This document shows positions 1-7,617 of a DNA stretch of 64,000 nt, in pieces (positions within the stretch are counted from its first letter, which is position 1; every line of letters starts with the position of its first letter). The notes beneath the pieces are model-generated. The model ran no database searches. It saw only the letters and a program-made list of their open reading frames with translations, and had not been told where the DNA came from. The translations under genes and the position numbers were made by a program. This stretch comes from Nocardia wallacei (GTDB lineage: Bacteria; Actinomycetota; Actinomycetes; Mycobacteriales; Mycobacteriaceae): assembly GCF_014466955.1 (NCBI RefSeq), contig NZ_AP023396.1:4650001-4714000 (forward strand). Direction: 5' to 3'.

Positions 1-1202
1 GTGTCGGAGCGGCTGATCGTGTCGACCAGCAGCGCGTCGCACTTCACCGACGAACTCGAGCCGTGCGCGCCCTTGTTGACCTGGACCAGGCCGCGGTAGG
101 AGGCCCGCCCGCCGCCGCGCGCCACCGACTTCGACACGATGTTCGAGGAGGTGTGCGGCGCCAGGTGCAGCATCTTCGCGCCGGTGTCCTGGTGCTGGCC
201 CTCGCCCGCGAACGCGACCGAGAGGACCTCGCCCTTGGCGTACTCGCCGGTCATCCAGACCGCCGGGTACTTCATGGTGACCTTGGAGCCGATGTTGCCG
301 TCGATCCACTCCATGGTCGCGCCCGCCTCGGCCTTGGCCCGCTTGGTGACCAGGTTGTAGACGTTGTTGGACCAGTTCTGGATGGTGGTGTAGCGGCAGC
401 GGCCGCCCTTCTTGACGATGATCTCGACGACCGCGGAGTGCAGCGAGTCCGACTTGTAGATCGGCGCGGTGCAGCCCTCGACGTAGTGCACGTAGGCGCC
501 CTCGTCGACGATGATCAGGGTGCGCTCGAACTGGCCCATGTTCTCGGTGTTGATCCGGAAGTAGGCCTGCAGCGGAATGTCGACGTGCACGCCCGGGGGC
601 ACGTAGATGAACGAGCCGCCCGACCACACGGACGTGTTCAGCGCGGAGAACTTGTTGTCACCGGCGGGGATGACCGAGCCGAAGTACTCCCGGAACAGCT
701 CCGGGTGCTCCTTGAGGCCGGTGTCGGTGTCGAGGAAGATGACGCCCTGCGACTCCAGGTCCTCGCGGATCTGGTGGTAGACCACCTCGGACTCGTACTG
801 CGCGGCGACACCGGCGATCAGCCGCTGCTTCTCCGCCTCGGGGATGCCCAGCTTGTCGTAGGTGTTCTTGATGTCCTCGGGCAGCTCCTCCCAGGAGGCC
901 GCCTGCTTCTCCGTGGAGCGCACGAAGTACTTGATGTTGTCGAAGTCGATGCCCTCGAGGTTGGAGCCCCAGCTCGGCATCGGCTTGCGGTCGAAGATGC
1001 GCAGCGCCTTCAGGCGGATGTCGAGCATCCAGTCGGGCTCGCTCTTCTTGGCCGAGATGTCGCGCACGACCTCTTCGGACAGGCCACGCTTGGCACTGGC
1101 ACCGGCGGTATCCGAGTCTGCCCAGCCGTAGCCGTACTTGCCCAGCGAGGCAATGGTCTCCTCCTGGGTCAACGGCTGCGCCTGGTCGGCAGTGGTCGTC
1201 AT
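1..1202 (-). CDS. sufB: Fe-S cluster assembly scaffold SufB (C-terminus cut by window edge)
   Basis: SufB is the core scaffold subunit of the SUF Fe-S cluster assembly machine and acts in the cytosol in a SufBCD complex. The frame reads leftward from ATG at 1202 ([11 protein letters not shown]) for about 400 residues and leaves the window before its stop. Family-typical stretches are visible, including [19 protein letters not shown], a region around [16 protein letters not shown], and [20 protein letters not shown] with the cysteine of the conserved EGC motif. The start overlaps the sufR stop as ATGA (1199-1202), so the two genes are translationally coupled and should both answer to the SufR operator upstream. 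The rest of the operon (sufD, sufC, sufS, sufU) would lie to the left. Identification is firm; the missing end is only the window boundary. Confidence 0.96.
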   Translation of the reverse strand, partial: MTTTADQAQPLTQEETIASLGKYGYGWADSDTAGASAKRGLSEEVVRDISAKKSEPDWMLDIRLKALRIFDRKPMPSWGSNLEGIDFDNIKYFVRSTEKQAASWEELPEDIKNTYDKLGIPEAEKQRLIAGVAAQYESEVVYHQIREDLESQGVIFLDTDTGLKEHPELFREYFGSVIPAGDNKFSALNTSVWSGGSFIYVPPGVHVDIPLQAYFRINTENMGQFERTLIIVDEGAYVHYVEGCTAPIYKSDSLHSAVVEIIVKKGGRCRYTTIQNWSNNVYNLVTKRAKAEAGATMEWIDGNIGSKVTMKYPAVWMTGEYAKGEVLSVAFAGEGQHQDTGAKMLHLAPHTSSNIVSKSVARGGGRASYRGLVQVNKGAHGSSSSVKCDALLVDTISRSD

Positions 1203-2017
1203 TCGGCACTCCTTCCGGAGTCGTTCGTGTTCGCCGCTGCGGGCTGTGCAGCGGTCGGGGCGGGGTCGGGGGTGGTGGCTTCGGGCGTAGTGGCGGGCAG
1301 CACGAACAGCGGTACGTGCGTGGTGCAGGCGCAGTCGCCGTTGGCGATGGTGGCCAGCCGCTGCACGTGGGTGCCCAGCAACTCGCGGAACGCCTCCAGC
1401 TCGGCGGCGCACAGTTCCGGGAACTCCTCGGCCACGTGCGAGACCGGGCAGTGGTGCTGGCAGATCTGCACGCCGGCACCCACCTTGCGGGTGGACGCCG
1501 CGAAACCGGCCGCCGAGAACGCCTCGGCGATCTCCTCGGCCTTCGCGGCGGTGGATTCGGGGGTGTGGCGGGCCAGTTTGTCGATTCCCGTGACGATGGT
1601 CGCCACCCGCTTGCGGGCGAATTCGGCGATGGCGGAATCTCCGCCCAGCTCGCGCAGCTGGCGCATGGCGGCGCCGGCGAGGTCGTCGTAGGCGTGGCCG
1701 AGCCGGCCCCGGCCCGTCGCGGTGAGCTGGTACTGCTTGGCGGGACGGCCGCGGCCCTGCTGCTGCCAGGGCGCCGAGCGGGTGGCGCGGGCCTCGCCGG
1801 ATTCGATCAGCGCGTCGAGGTGGCGGCGGACCCCGGCCGGGCTCAGGCCCAGCCGCTTGCCGATGGCCGTCGCCGTGATCGGGCCCTGTTCCAGCAGCAG
1901 CTGGATCACGGCCTCCCGGGTGTGCCCCTCACCCGCGGGCGCCGCGGGCGCGACAGTGTTCCGGGCGCCTTCGCGACGCCCGGTGCCTGTCTCCGTCCGC
2001 AAACCCACGGTTTTCAC
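1199..2017 (-). CDS. sufR: SUF operon regulator SufR (Fe-S, winged helix)
   Basis: Transcriptional regulator of the suf operon that senses Fe-S status through its own cluster. The N-terminal third is a winged helix ([20 protein letters not shown], then a basic wing [11 protein letters not shown]). The C-terminal part has C-x3-C-x12-C (CQHHC...C) and a further Cys 28 residues on in GDCAC, the same spacing I recall for the cluster ligands of M. tuberculosis SufR. The frame stays open to about 2227, but that extension is unlike the family. GTG at 2017 gives 272 residues, close to the usual length near 268; GTG at 2008 or TTG at 2002 are alternatives. No Shine-Dalgarno is well placed. The gene is the first of the suf operon and is divergent from mptB. 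Start uncertain, function confident. Confidence 0.92.
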   Translation of the reverse strand: MKTVGLRTETGTGRREGARNTVAPAAPAGEGHTREAVIQLLLEQGPITATAIGKRLGLSPAGVRRHLDALIESGEARATRSAPWQQQGRGRPAKQYQLTATGRGRLGHAYDDLAGAAMRQLRELGGDSAIAEFARKRVATIVTGIDKLARHTPESTAAKAEEIAEAFSAAGFAASTRKVGAGVQICQHHCPVSHVAEEFPELCAAELEAFRELLGTHVQRLATIANGDCACTTHVPLFVLPATTPEATTPDPAPTAAQPAAANTNDSGRSAE

Positions 2018-2028
2018 AACATCAGTGT
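2014..2028 (-). promoter_or_regulatory. sufR operator: Predicted SufR operator, ACACT-N5-TGTGA
   Basis: On the minus strand the sequence reads ACACT GATGT TGTGA, a perfect inverted repeat with a 5-base centre. It equals the inverted repeat I recall as the mycobacterial SufR target. It sits between a TAGAAT -10 element (2052-2047) and the sufR coding region and overlaps the GTG at 2017, so bound SufR would block initiation or early elongation. Confidence 0.75.
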
Positions 2029-2046
2029 GACGGAATTCCTTCCCGC

Positions 2047-2052
2047 ATTCTA
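2047..2052 (-). promoter_or_regulatory. Putative -10 element of sufR-sufB promoter
   Basis: TAGAAT on the minus strand fits the actinobacterial TANNNT -10 consensus. It predicts a transcript start near 2040, just ahead of the SufR operator. No convincing -35 hexamer is visible at normal spacing. Confidence 0.45.
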
Positions 2053-2328
2053 GTAAGGGTGACCTGACCAGGCGGTCCGGACGACCGCCGCCCGCGCGGT
2101 TGCCGACGAGCGCGACGTGGGCCTCCGGAGGCCCGGCCACGACCGGACATCCGGCGAAAGCCTCAGTGCCGCACGGTCTTACAGCACGGACGCATCCGAA
2201 AGAGTGGTCTCCGGATGTTCGCGGCACGAGCGGGGCCGCGGCGCCGGATCGGGGATTGCGACGAAGCCCACAGCGGGGGGCCCCGTGGCGGCGGCGAATA
2301 ACGATACAGTCGCGAGCCGGGACGTGTC

Positions 2329-4101
2329 GTGACCGGGACCGTGCGCGAACTAGGCTCTTGGTCCGTGGCGGTACTCGAGGGCGCGCGGCGCAGAACTATC
2401 GATGTGGGGCGCCGGGCACTGGGTCTGGACGTGCCCGCCGATCACACCATCGCCGTTCTGCACACGACCGAGACCGAGGTGCCGGGGCTGGATCCCCGGG
2501 AGACGGTGCAGTTCAAGCGGATTCGGCTGCTGGGCGCCACGGGCTCGGTGTTGATGGCGATCAGCGCGCTCGGTGTGGCCGCCCAGCCGGTGGTGCAGAA
2601 TCCGGTGTCGGGCGTGCGGGTGGTCGGGGTGTTCGCGCGCTGGCAGACCTCGTCGCTGGCGCTGTGCATGATCGGCACGGTGCTGGTGGTGATGGCGTGG
2701 CTGCTGCTGGGCCGGTTCGCCGTCGGCGGTGTCGGCGGCGCGCCCGTGCACCGGCTGAGCCGTTCGCAGCTGGACCGCACGCTGCTGCTGTGGATCATCC
2801 CGATGTCGGTGGCGCCGCCGCTGTTCTCCAACGACGTGTACTCCTACCTGGCCCAGAGCGAGATCGCCGCGCGCGGGCTGGACCCCTACGAGGTCGGCCC
2901 GGCCACCGGGCTCGGCCTGCACAACGTGCTGACCTACAACGTCCCCAACATCTGGCGCGACACCCCCGCGCCCTACGGGCCGCTGTTCCTGTGGATGGGC
3001 CGCGGCATCGCGGAACTGACCGGGGACAACATCATCCTCGGGGTGTGGGCGCACCGGCTGCTGGCGCTGGCCGGCGTGGCGCTGATCGTGTGGGCGCTGC
3101 CGCGGCTGTCGCGGCGGTGCGGGGTGGCGCCGGTGAGCGCGCTGTGGCTGGGGGCGGCCAATCCGCTGGTGCTGTTCCATCTGGTCGGCGGCGTGCACAA
3201 CGACGCGCTGATGCTGGGGCTGATGCTGGCGGGCATGGAGTTCTGCCTGCGGGCGATCTCCGGGGAACGCTGGGTGGGCTCGCCCACCGACCCGCCGCCC
3301 ACCAACGGCGCGGACCTGATCGGCACGCCCTTCGATCGGCGGGCCTGGTCGCTGCTGATCTTCGGGGCGGTGGTGATCACGCTGTCGTCGTCGGTCAAGT
3401 TCACCTCGATCATCGCGCTGGGGTTCGTCGGCATGGCGCTCGCGCGGCGCTGGGGACGCGGAATACGGCCGCTGCTCACCTCCGCCCTGGTGCTCGCGGT
3501 GGTCGTGGTGGTCACGACGCTGTTCGTGAGCTGGGCCAGCGGGCTCGGGTTCGGGTGGACGCACACCCTCAACACCGCCAGCGCCGTGCGCAGCTGGATG
3601 TCGCTGCCGACCGCGGTCGGCATCATCACCGGATTCGGCGGCGTCCTGCTCGGGCTGGGCGATCACACCACCGCGCTGCTGAGCATCACCCGCCCGATCG
3701 CGGGCGCGGTCGCGGCGTTCCTCACGCTGCGCATGCTCATCGCGACCTGGACCGGGCGGCTGCAGCCGGTGGGCGCGATGGGGGTCTCGCTCGCCGCCAT
3801 CGTGCTGCTGTTCCCCGTGGTCCAGCCCTGGTATCTGCTGTGGGCGATCGTGCCGCTGGCGGCGTGGGCCACCACCCCGGCGTTCCGGGTGCCCGCGGTG
3901 GTGTTCTCGGCGGTCGTGAGCGTGATGCTGATGCCGCGCGGCGCGGACTTCGGGGTGTTCCAGATCATCGAGGCCGCGGTCGCCGTCGTGATCGTGGGCG
4001 TCGGGTTCATCGTGTTCACCCGGAACCTGCTGCCGTGGCGGAACCGGCCGGGGGTGTCTGCTCGGTCACAGCGGCCCGCGGCATACGGTGTGTCTTCGTG
4101 A
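2329..4101 (+). CDS. mptB: MptB-type alpha-(1->6)-mannosyltransferase
   Basis: Integral membrane GT-C glycosyltransferase that extends the alpha-1,6-mannan core of lipomannan and lipoarabinomannan from polyprenyl-phosphomannose donors. The 590-residue length equals the mycobacterial family (about 590). Numerous hydrophobic segments are visible, and the first large periplasmic loop holds the GT-C signature region FSNDVYSYLAQSEIAARGLD with its conserved acidic residue at the start of that loop. A second loop has WRDTPAPYGPLFLW. GTG at 2329 is taken as the start because it gives the family length; internal GTGs at 2341 and 2365 are possible. A TACAGT -10-like element lies at 2305-2310. It is divergent from sufR, as in mycobacteria, and overlaps the next gene by GTGA, indicating cotranscription with the ABC exporter. 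Confidence 0.9.
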   Translation: MTGTVRELGSWSVAVLEGARRRTIDVGRRALGLDVPADHTIAVLHTTETEVPGLDPRETVQFKRIRLLGATGSVLMAISALGVAAQPVVQNPVSGVRVVGVFARWQTSSLALCMIGTVLVVMAWLLLGRFAVGGVGGAPVHRLSRSQLDRTLLLWIIPMSVAPPLFSNDVYSYLAQSEIAARGLDPYEVGPATGLGLHNVLTYNVPNIWRDTPAPYGPLFLWMGRGIAELTGDNIILGVWAHRLLALAGVALIVWALPRLSRRCGVAPVSALWLGAANPLVLFHLVGGVHNDALMLGLMLAGMEFCLRAISGERWVGSPTDPPPTNGADLIGTPFDRRAWSLLIFGAVVITLSSSVKFTSIIALGFVGMALARRWGRGIRPLLTSALVLAVVVVVTTLFVSWASGLGFGWTHTLNTASAVRSWMSLPTAVGIITGFGGVLLGLGDHTTALLSITRPIAGAVAAFLTLRMLIATWTGRLQPVGAMGVSLAAIVLLFPVVQPWYLLWAIVPLAAWATTPAFRVPAVVFSAVVSVMLMPRGADFGVFQIIEAAVAVVIVGVGFIVFTRNLLPWRNRPGVSARSQRPAAYGVSS

Positions 4102-5030
4102 GTGCTGCCTCGCCACCGGCCGTCCGCATCGACGGCGTCGTGAAACGCTTCGGCGATGTCACCGCCGTCGACGGGATCGGTTTCGAGGTGCGCCGGGGCG
4201 AGGTGCTGGCGCTGCTGGGCCCCAACGGCGCGGGCAAGACCACCACCGTGGAGATGTGCGAGGGGTTCATCGGGCCCGATGCCGGATCGGTGCGGGTGCT
4301 GGGGCTGGACCCGATCGCGGACTCCGATCGGCTGCGCCCGCGGATCGGGGTGATGCTGCAGGGCGGCGGCGCGTATCCGGGGTCGCGGGCCGGGGAGATG
4401 CTCGATCTGGTCGCCGCCTACTCGGCCGATCCCCTGGATCCGGAGTGGCTGTTGCGCACGCTGGGCCTGCAGGACGCGCGGCGCACGCCCTATCGGCGGT
4501 TGTCCGGCGGGCAGCAGCAGCGGCTGGCGCTGGCCTGCGCGCTGGTGGGCCGCCCGGAGATGGTCTTTCTGGACGAGCCGACGGCCGGGATGGACGCGCA
4601 GGCCCGGCATCTGGTGTGGGATCTGATCGAGGCGCTGCGCCGCGACGGGGTCGGCATCCTGCTCACCACGCACATGATGGACGAGGCCGAGCAGCTCGCC
4701 GACCGGCTGGTCATCATCGACCACGGGCGCATCGTGGCCCAGGGCACCCCGGCCGAGGTCACCTCCACCGGGGCGGAGGGCCAGCTGCGCTTCACCGCTC
4801 CCCCGAAACTCGACCTGCGGCTGCTGAAATGCGCGCTGCCGGAAGGTTTCGCACCGTGCGAGACCACACCCGGTGCGTATCTGCTGCGCGGCGACATCAC
4901 GCCGCAGGTGCTGGCCACCGTGACGGCCTGGTGCGCGCGCATCGACGTGCTGCCCACCGATATCCGCATCGATCAACGGCGGCTCGAGGACGTGTTCCTC
5001 GATCTGACCGGACGGGAGCTACGCGGCTGA
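4098..5030 (+). CDS. ABC exporter ATPase (Rv1458c-like)
   Basis: Cytosolic nucleotide-binding subunit of an ABC-2 type exporter, 310 residues from GTG at 4098. Walker A GPNGAGKTT at residues 41-49, Q-loop MLQGG near 87, signature RLSGGQQQR at 134-142, Walker B MVFLDEPTAGMD at about 155-166, and H-loop LLTTHMMDEAEQ are all intact, followed by a roughly 90-residue C-terminal accessory domain. The start overlaps the mptB stop (GTGA) and the stop overlaps the permease start by one base (TGATG), so mptB-ATPase-permease form a tight operon. The gene corresponds in position to Rv1458c of M. tuberculosis. The substrate is unknown; a cell-envelope intermediate is plausible from the mptB linkage but is inference. 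Confidence 0.88.
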   Translation: MSAASPPAVRIDGVVKRFGDVTAVDGIGFEVRRGEVLALLGPNGAGKTTTVEMCEGFIGPDAGSVRVLGLDPIADSDRLRPRIGVMLQGGGAYPGSRAGEMLDLVAAYSADPLDPEWLLRTLGLQDARRTPYRRLSGGQQQRLALACALVGRPEMVFLDEPTAGMDAQARHLVWDLIEALRRDGVGILLTTHMMDEAEQLADRLVIIDHGRIVAQGTPAEVTSTGAEGQLRFTAPPKLDLRLLKCALPEGFAPCETTPGAYLLRGDITPQVLATVTAWCARIDVLPTDIRIDQRRLEDVFLDLTGRELRG

Positions 5031-5818
5031 TGTCCTCCCCCGACGCCACCGACCGCTTCGCCCCCGGCACCTTCACCCCCGCGCCCCGGGCCGCCGCCCG
5101 CGCGGCGATGCTGATCGCTCAGACCCGCATGGAGCTGATCCTGTTGCTGCGCAACGGCGAACAGCTGTTGCTGACCATGTTCATCCCGATCGCGCTGCTG
5201 ATCGGGTTGACGCTGCTGCCGCTGGGCAGTCTCGGCGACGACCGGATCGAGCGGGTGGTACCGGCGGTGATGATGGTGGCGATCATGTCCACCGGGTTCA
5301 CCGGCCAGGCCATCGCCGTCGGGTTCGACCGGCGCTACGGGGCGCTGAAACGGTTGGGCGCCACCGCGTTACCGCGCTGGGGCATCGTCGGCGGCAAATG
5401 CGCCGCGGTGCTGATCGTGGTGGTGCTGCAGTCGGTTCTGCTGGGACTCATCGGGATCGCGCTGGGCTGGCGTCCGGGGCCGGGCGGGCTGGCGTTCGGC
5501 GCGCTGCTGATCGCGCTCGGCACCGCCACCTTCGCGGCCATGGGCCTGCTGCTGGGCGGCACGCTGAAGGCCGAGGTGGTGCTGGCGCTGGCGAACATTC
5601 TGTGGTTCGTCATGCTCGGCACCTCGAGCCTGGTGTTCGCCGCCGACGACGTGCCGGGCTGGCTCAGCAGGGTGGCCCGGCTGATTCCCTCGGGCGCTCT
5701 CGCCGAGGCCCTCGAACAGGCGATGCGCCTGAGCGTCGACTGGTACGGGCTGGCGGTGCTGGCGGTATGGGGCCTGGTCTGCGGCTGTCTCGCGGTGCGC
5801 TGGTTCCGGTTCGAATAG
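5030..5818 (+). CDS. ABC-2 type exporter permease (Rv1457c-like)
   Basis: Membrane subunit partnering the preceding ATPase, 262 residues from ATG at 5030. About six hydrophobic segments are visible: LTMFIPIALLIGLTLLPLG, VPAVMMVAIMSTGFTGQAIA, AAVLIVVVLQSVLLGLIGIA, GALLIALGTATFAAMGLLLG, ALANILWFVMLGTSSLVFA and LAVLAVWGLVCGCLAVRWF. The FDRRYGALKRLGATALPRW loop is the typical ABC-2 coupling region between the second and third segments. One-base overlap with the ATPase gene supports an obligate complex. It is the last gene of the mptB operon; 96 bp downstream a second, unrelated ABC pair begins under its own promoter. Confidence 0.88.
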   Translation: MSSPDATDRFAPGTFTPAPRAAARAAMLIAQTRMELILLLRNGEQLLLTMFIPIALLIGLTLLPLGSLGDDRIERVVPAVMMVAIMSTGFTGQAIAVGFDRRYGALKRLGATALPRWGIVGGKCAAVLIVVVLQSVLLGLIGIALGWRPGPGGLAFGALLIALGTATFAAMGLLLGGTLKAEVVLALANILWFVMLGTSSLVFAADDVPGWLSRVARLIPSGALAEALEQAMRLSVDWYGLAVLAVWGLVCGCLAVRWFRFE

Positions 5819-5850
5819 CTCGCGAAGGTCCTGTGAGCAGGGCTGATCGC

Positions 5851-5907
5851 GTGTCAGCGGGCGTGTCAGCCCGGTGTCAGGCCGGTATCAGCCGTGGCCG
5901 CGACAGT
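5851..5907 (+). promoter_or_regulatory. SARP-type promoter of the DrrAB-like operon
   Basis: GTGTCAG occurs at 5851-5857, 5863-5869 and 5874-5880, and GTATCAG at 5885-5891. The last three are exactly 11 bp apart; the first is offset by 12. Ten bases after the last copy comes GACAGT (5902-5907), the likely -10. Its expected start is the ATG at 5915, giving a leaderless mRNA. Direct heptamers at 11-bp period upstream of -10 are the known SARP target, and an identical layout precedes position 10901. Confidence 0.82.
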
Positions 5908-5914
5908 TACCGGC

Positions 5915-6859
5915 ATGAACAACGCAGCGATCGCGGCCTCCGGGCTGCGGAAAGCCTACGGGGACAAGACGGTTCTCGACGGCATTGATTTGACCATCGA
6001 CACCGGCACGATCTTCTCGCTGCTCGGCCCGAACGGGGCGGGCAAGACGACGACGGTGAACGTGCTGACCACATTGCTGAAGGCCGACGGCGGCACGGCG
6101 CGAGTCGCCGGGCACGACATCACCACCGAGACCAAGGCGGTGCGCGCGTCGATCGGCGTCACCGGCCAGTTCGCTGCGGTGGACGACCTGCTGACCGGCG
6201 AGGAGAACCTGCAGCTGATGGCCGACCTGCATCGGCTGCGGGGCGCCGAGAGCAAGCGGGTGGTCACCGAGTTGCTGGAACGGTTCGATCTGGCCGACGC
6301 GGCGCGCAATCGGGCGGCGACCTACTCCGGCGGCATGCGCCGCAAGCTGGACCTGGCGATGACGCTGGTCACCCGGCCGCGGATCGTCTTCCTGGACGAG
6401 CCGACGACCGGGCTGGACCCGCGCAGCCGCCGCACCATGTGGGAGATCGTGCGCGACCTGACCGCCGGCGGCGTGACGATCTTCCTCACCACCCAGTACC
6501 TCGAGGAAGCCGATCAGCTCGCCGACCGGATCGCGGTGCTCGACCAGGGCCGCATCGTCGCCGAGGGCACCGCCGACGAACTCAAGCGCCGGGTCCCGGG
6601 TAGCCACATCCGGCTCCGTTTCGCCCACACCGCGGATCTCGACGCGGCGGCGCGGATCCTGCCCGGCGCCACTCGCGACGAGGACGCACCGGCGCTGCGG
6701 GTGCCGGGCGAAGGCGGCTCGAAGTCGTTGCGCCAGTTGCTGAACCGGCTCGACGAGCACTCGCTCGAGGCCGAGGAGGTCTCGGTCCACACCCCCGACC
6801 TCGACGACGTATTCCTTTCCCTGACCGGACATGCCACCACGAAGGACACCGCACAATGA
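5915..6859 (+). CDS. DrrA-like drug-export ABC ATPase
   Basis: ATP-binding subunit of a daunorubicin-resistance (DrrA) type exporter, 314 residues. Walker A LLGPNGAGKTTT starts near residue 37, then Q-loop GVTGQFAAVDD, signature ATYSGGMRRKLDLAM, Walker B IVFLDEPTTGLDPRSR, and H-loop FLTTQYLEEADQLADR, where Gln replaces the usual His (TTQ), which is normal for the DrrA branch. The C-terminal region resembles the DUF4162-like extension of that branch. ATG at 5915 is preferred to the in-frame GTG at 5894 because the GTG lies between the operator repeats and the -10 element and would be upstream of the predicted transcript start. It overlaps the permease gene by ATGA. The SARP repeats upstream suggest control by the AfsR-like protein encoded just downstream. 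Confidence 0.9.
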   Translation: MNNAAIAASGLRKAYGDKTVLDGIDLTIDTGTIFSLLGPNGAGKTTTVNVLTTLLKADGGTARVAGHDITTETKAVRASIGVTGQFAAVDDLLTGEENLQLMADLHRLRGAESKRVVTELLERFDLADAARNRAATYSGGMRRKLDLAMTLVTRPRIVFLDEPTTGLDPRSRRTMWEIVRDLTAGGVTIFLTTQYLEEADQLADRIAVLDQGRIVAEGTADELKRRVPGSHIRLRFAHTADLDAAARILPGATRDEDAPALRVPGEGGSKSLRQLLNRLDEHSLEAEEVSVHTPDLDDVFLSLTGHATTKDTAQ

Positions 6860-7617
6860 GCACCATCTACGCACCGCTGGCCGATTCGTCGATCATGTTG
6901 CGGCGCAACTTCAAACACACCGTCCGGACCCCGGTCACGATGTTCAACGCGGCGCTGATGCCGGTCGTGATGATGCTGATCTTCGTGTACGTGTTCGGCA
7001 GCGCGTTCGACGTCGGCGGCGACTACATCGACTACGCCACACCGGGATTGATCCTGCTGGCCGTCAGCTACGGGTTGTCGGGCACCGCGGTCGCGGTGAG
7101 CTCGGATATGGCCAAGGGCGTCATCAACCGCTTCAAGGTCATGGACGTCTCCCGGGGAGCGGTCCTGACCGGGCATGTCGTCGCCACCATGGTGACCAAT
7201 GTGGTCGCCATCGCGGCGGTCGTCGGGGTGGCGTTCGCGCTCGGGTTCCGGTCGCCGGCGACGGCCACCGAATGGCTGGGGGCGATCGGTGTCATGCTGG
7301 CGACGTCGTTCGCGGCGTCCTGGCTGACGGTCGCGCTGGGTATGGCCGCCAAGACGCCGGAGTCCGCGGGCATGAGCGTGGTGCCGCTGATCATGCTGCC
7401 GTTCGTGAGCAGCGCGATCGTCCCGGCCGACAAGATGGGTCAGGGGGTGCGGCAGTTCGCGCAGTATCAGCCCTTCACACCGATCATCGAGGCGCTGCGC
7501 GGATTTCTCACCGGCAACCCGTCCGGCGGCTACACCGCGGCCGCGCTCGCCTGGTGCGCCGGGTTCGCCGTGGTCGGTTACCTGTGGTCGCGCGCCACGT
7601 TCAACAAGCGAGCGTAG
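6856..7617 (+). CDS. DrrB-like ABC-2 exporter permease
   Basis: Membrane partner of the DrrA-like ATPase, 253 residues, about six hydrophobic segments. The N-terminal RRNFKHTVRTPVTMFNAALMP and the following VVMMLIFVYVFGSAF are typical of DrrB proteins, as is the C-terminal FAQYQPFTPIIEALRGFLTG. Its start overlaps the ATPase stop (ATGA at 6856-6859). The 3' end overlaps the end of the convergent AfsR-like gene by 17 bp (7601-7617), so no space for a terminator exists between them. The pair probably exports a hydrophobic drug or endogenous metabolite; the substrate cannot be read from sequence. Confidence 0.9.
   Translation: MSTIYAPLADSSIMLRRNFKHTVRTPVTMFNAALMPVVMMLIFVYVFGSAFDVGGDYIDYATPGLILLAVSYGLSGTAVAVSSDMAKGVINRFKVMDVSRGAVLTGHVVATMVTNVVAIAAVVGVAFALGFRSPATATEWLGAIGVMLATSFAASWLTVALGMAAKTPESAGMSVVPLIMLPFVSSAIVPADKMGQGVRQFAQYQPFTPIIEALRGFLTGNPSGGYTAAALAWCAGFAVVGYLWSRATFNKRA

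Noticed and set aside
2117..2332. 71-codon plus-strand frame upstream of mptB
   Set aside because: Lies in the sufR-mptB regulatory region, polar low-complexity translation, no ribosome site.
5894..5914. GTG 5894 as start of the DrrA-like ATPase
   Set aside because: It falls between the operator heptamers and the -10 element and so precedes the predicted transcript start; ATG 5915 fits a leaderless mRNA.
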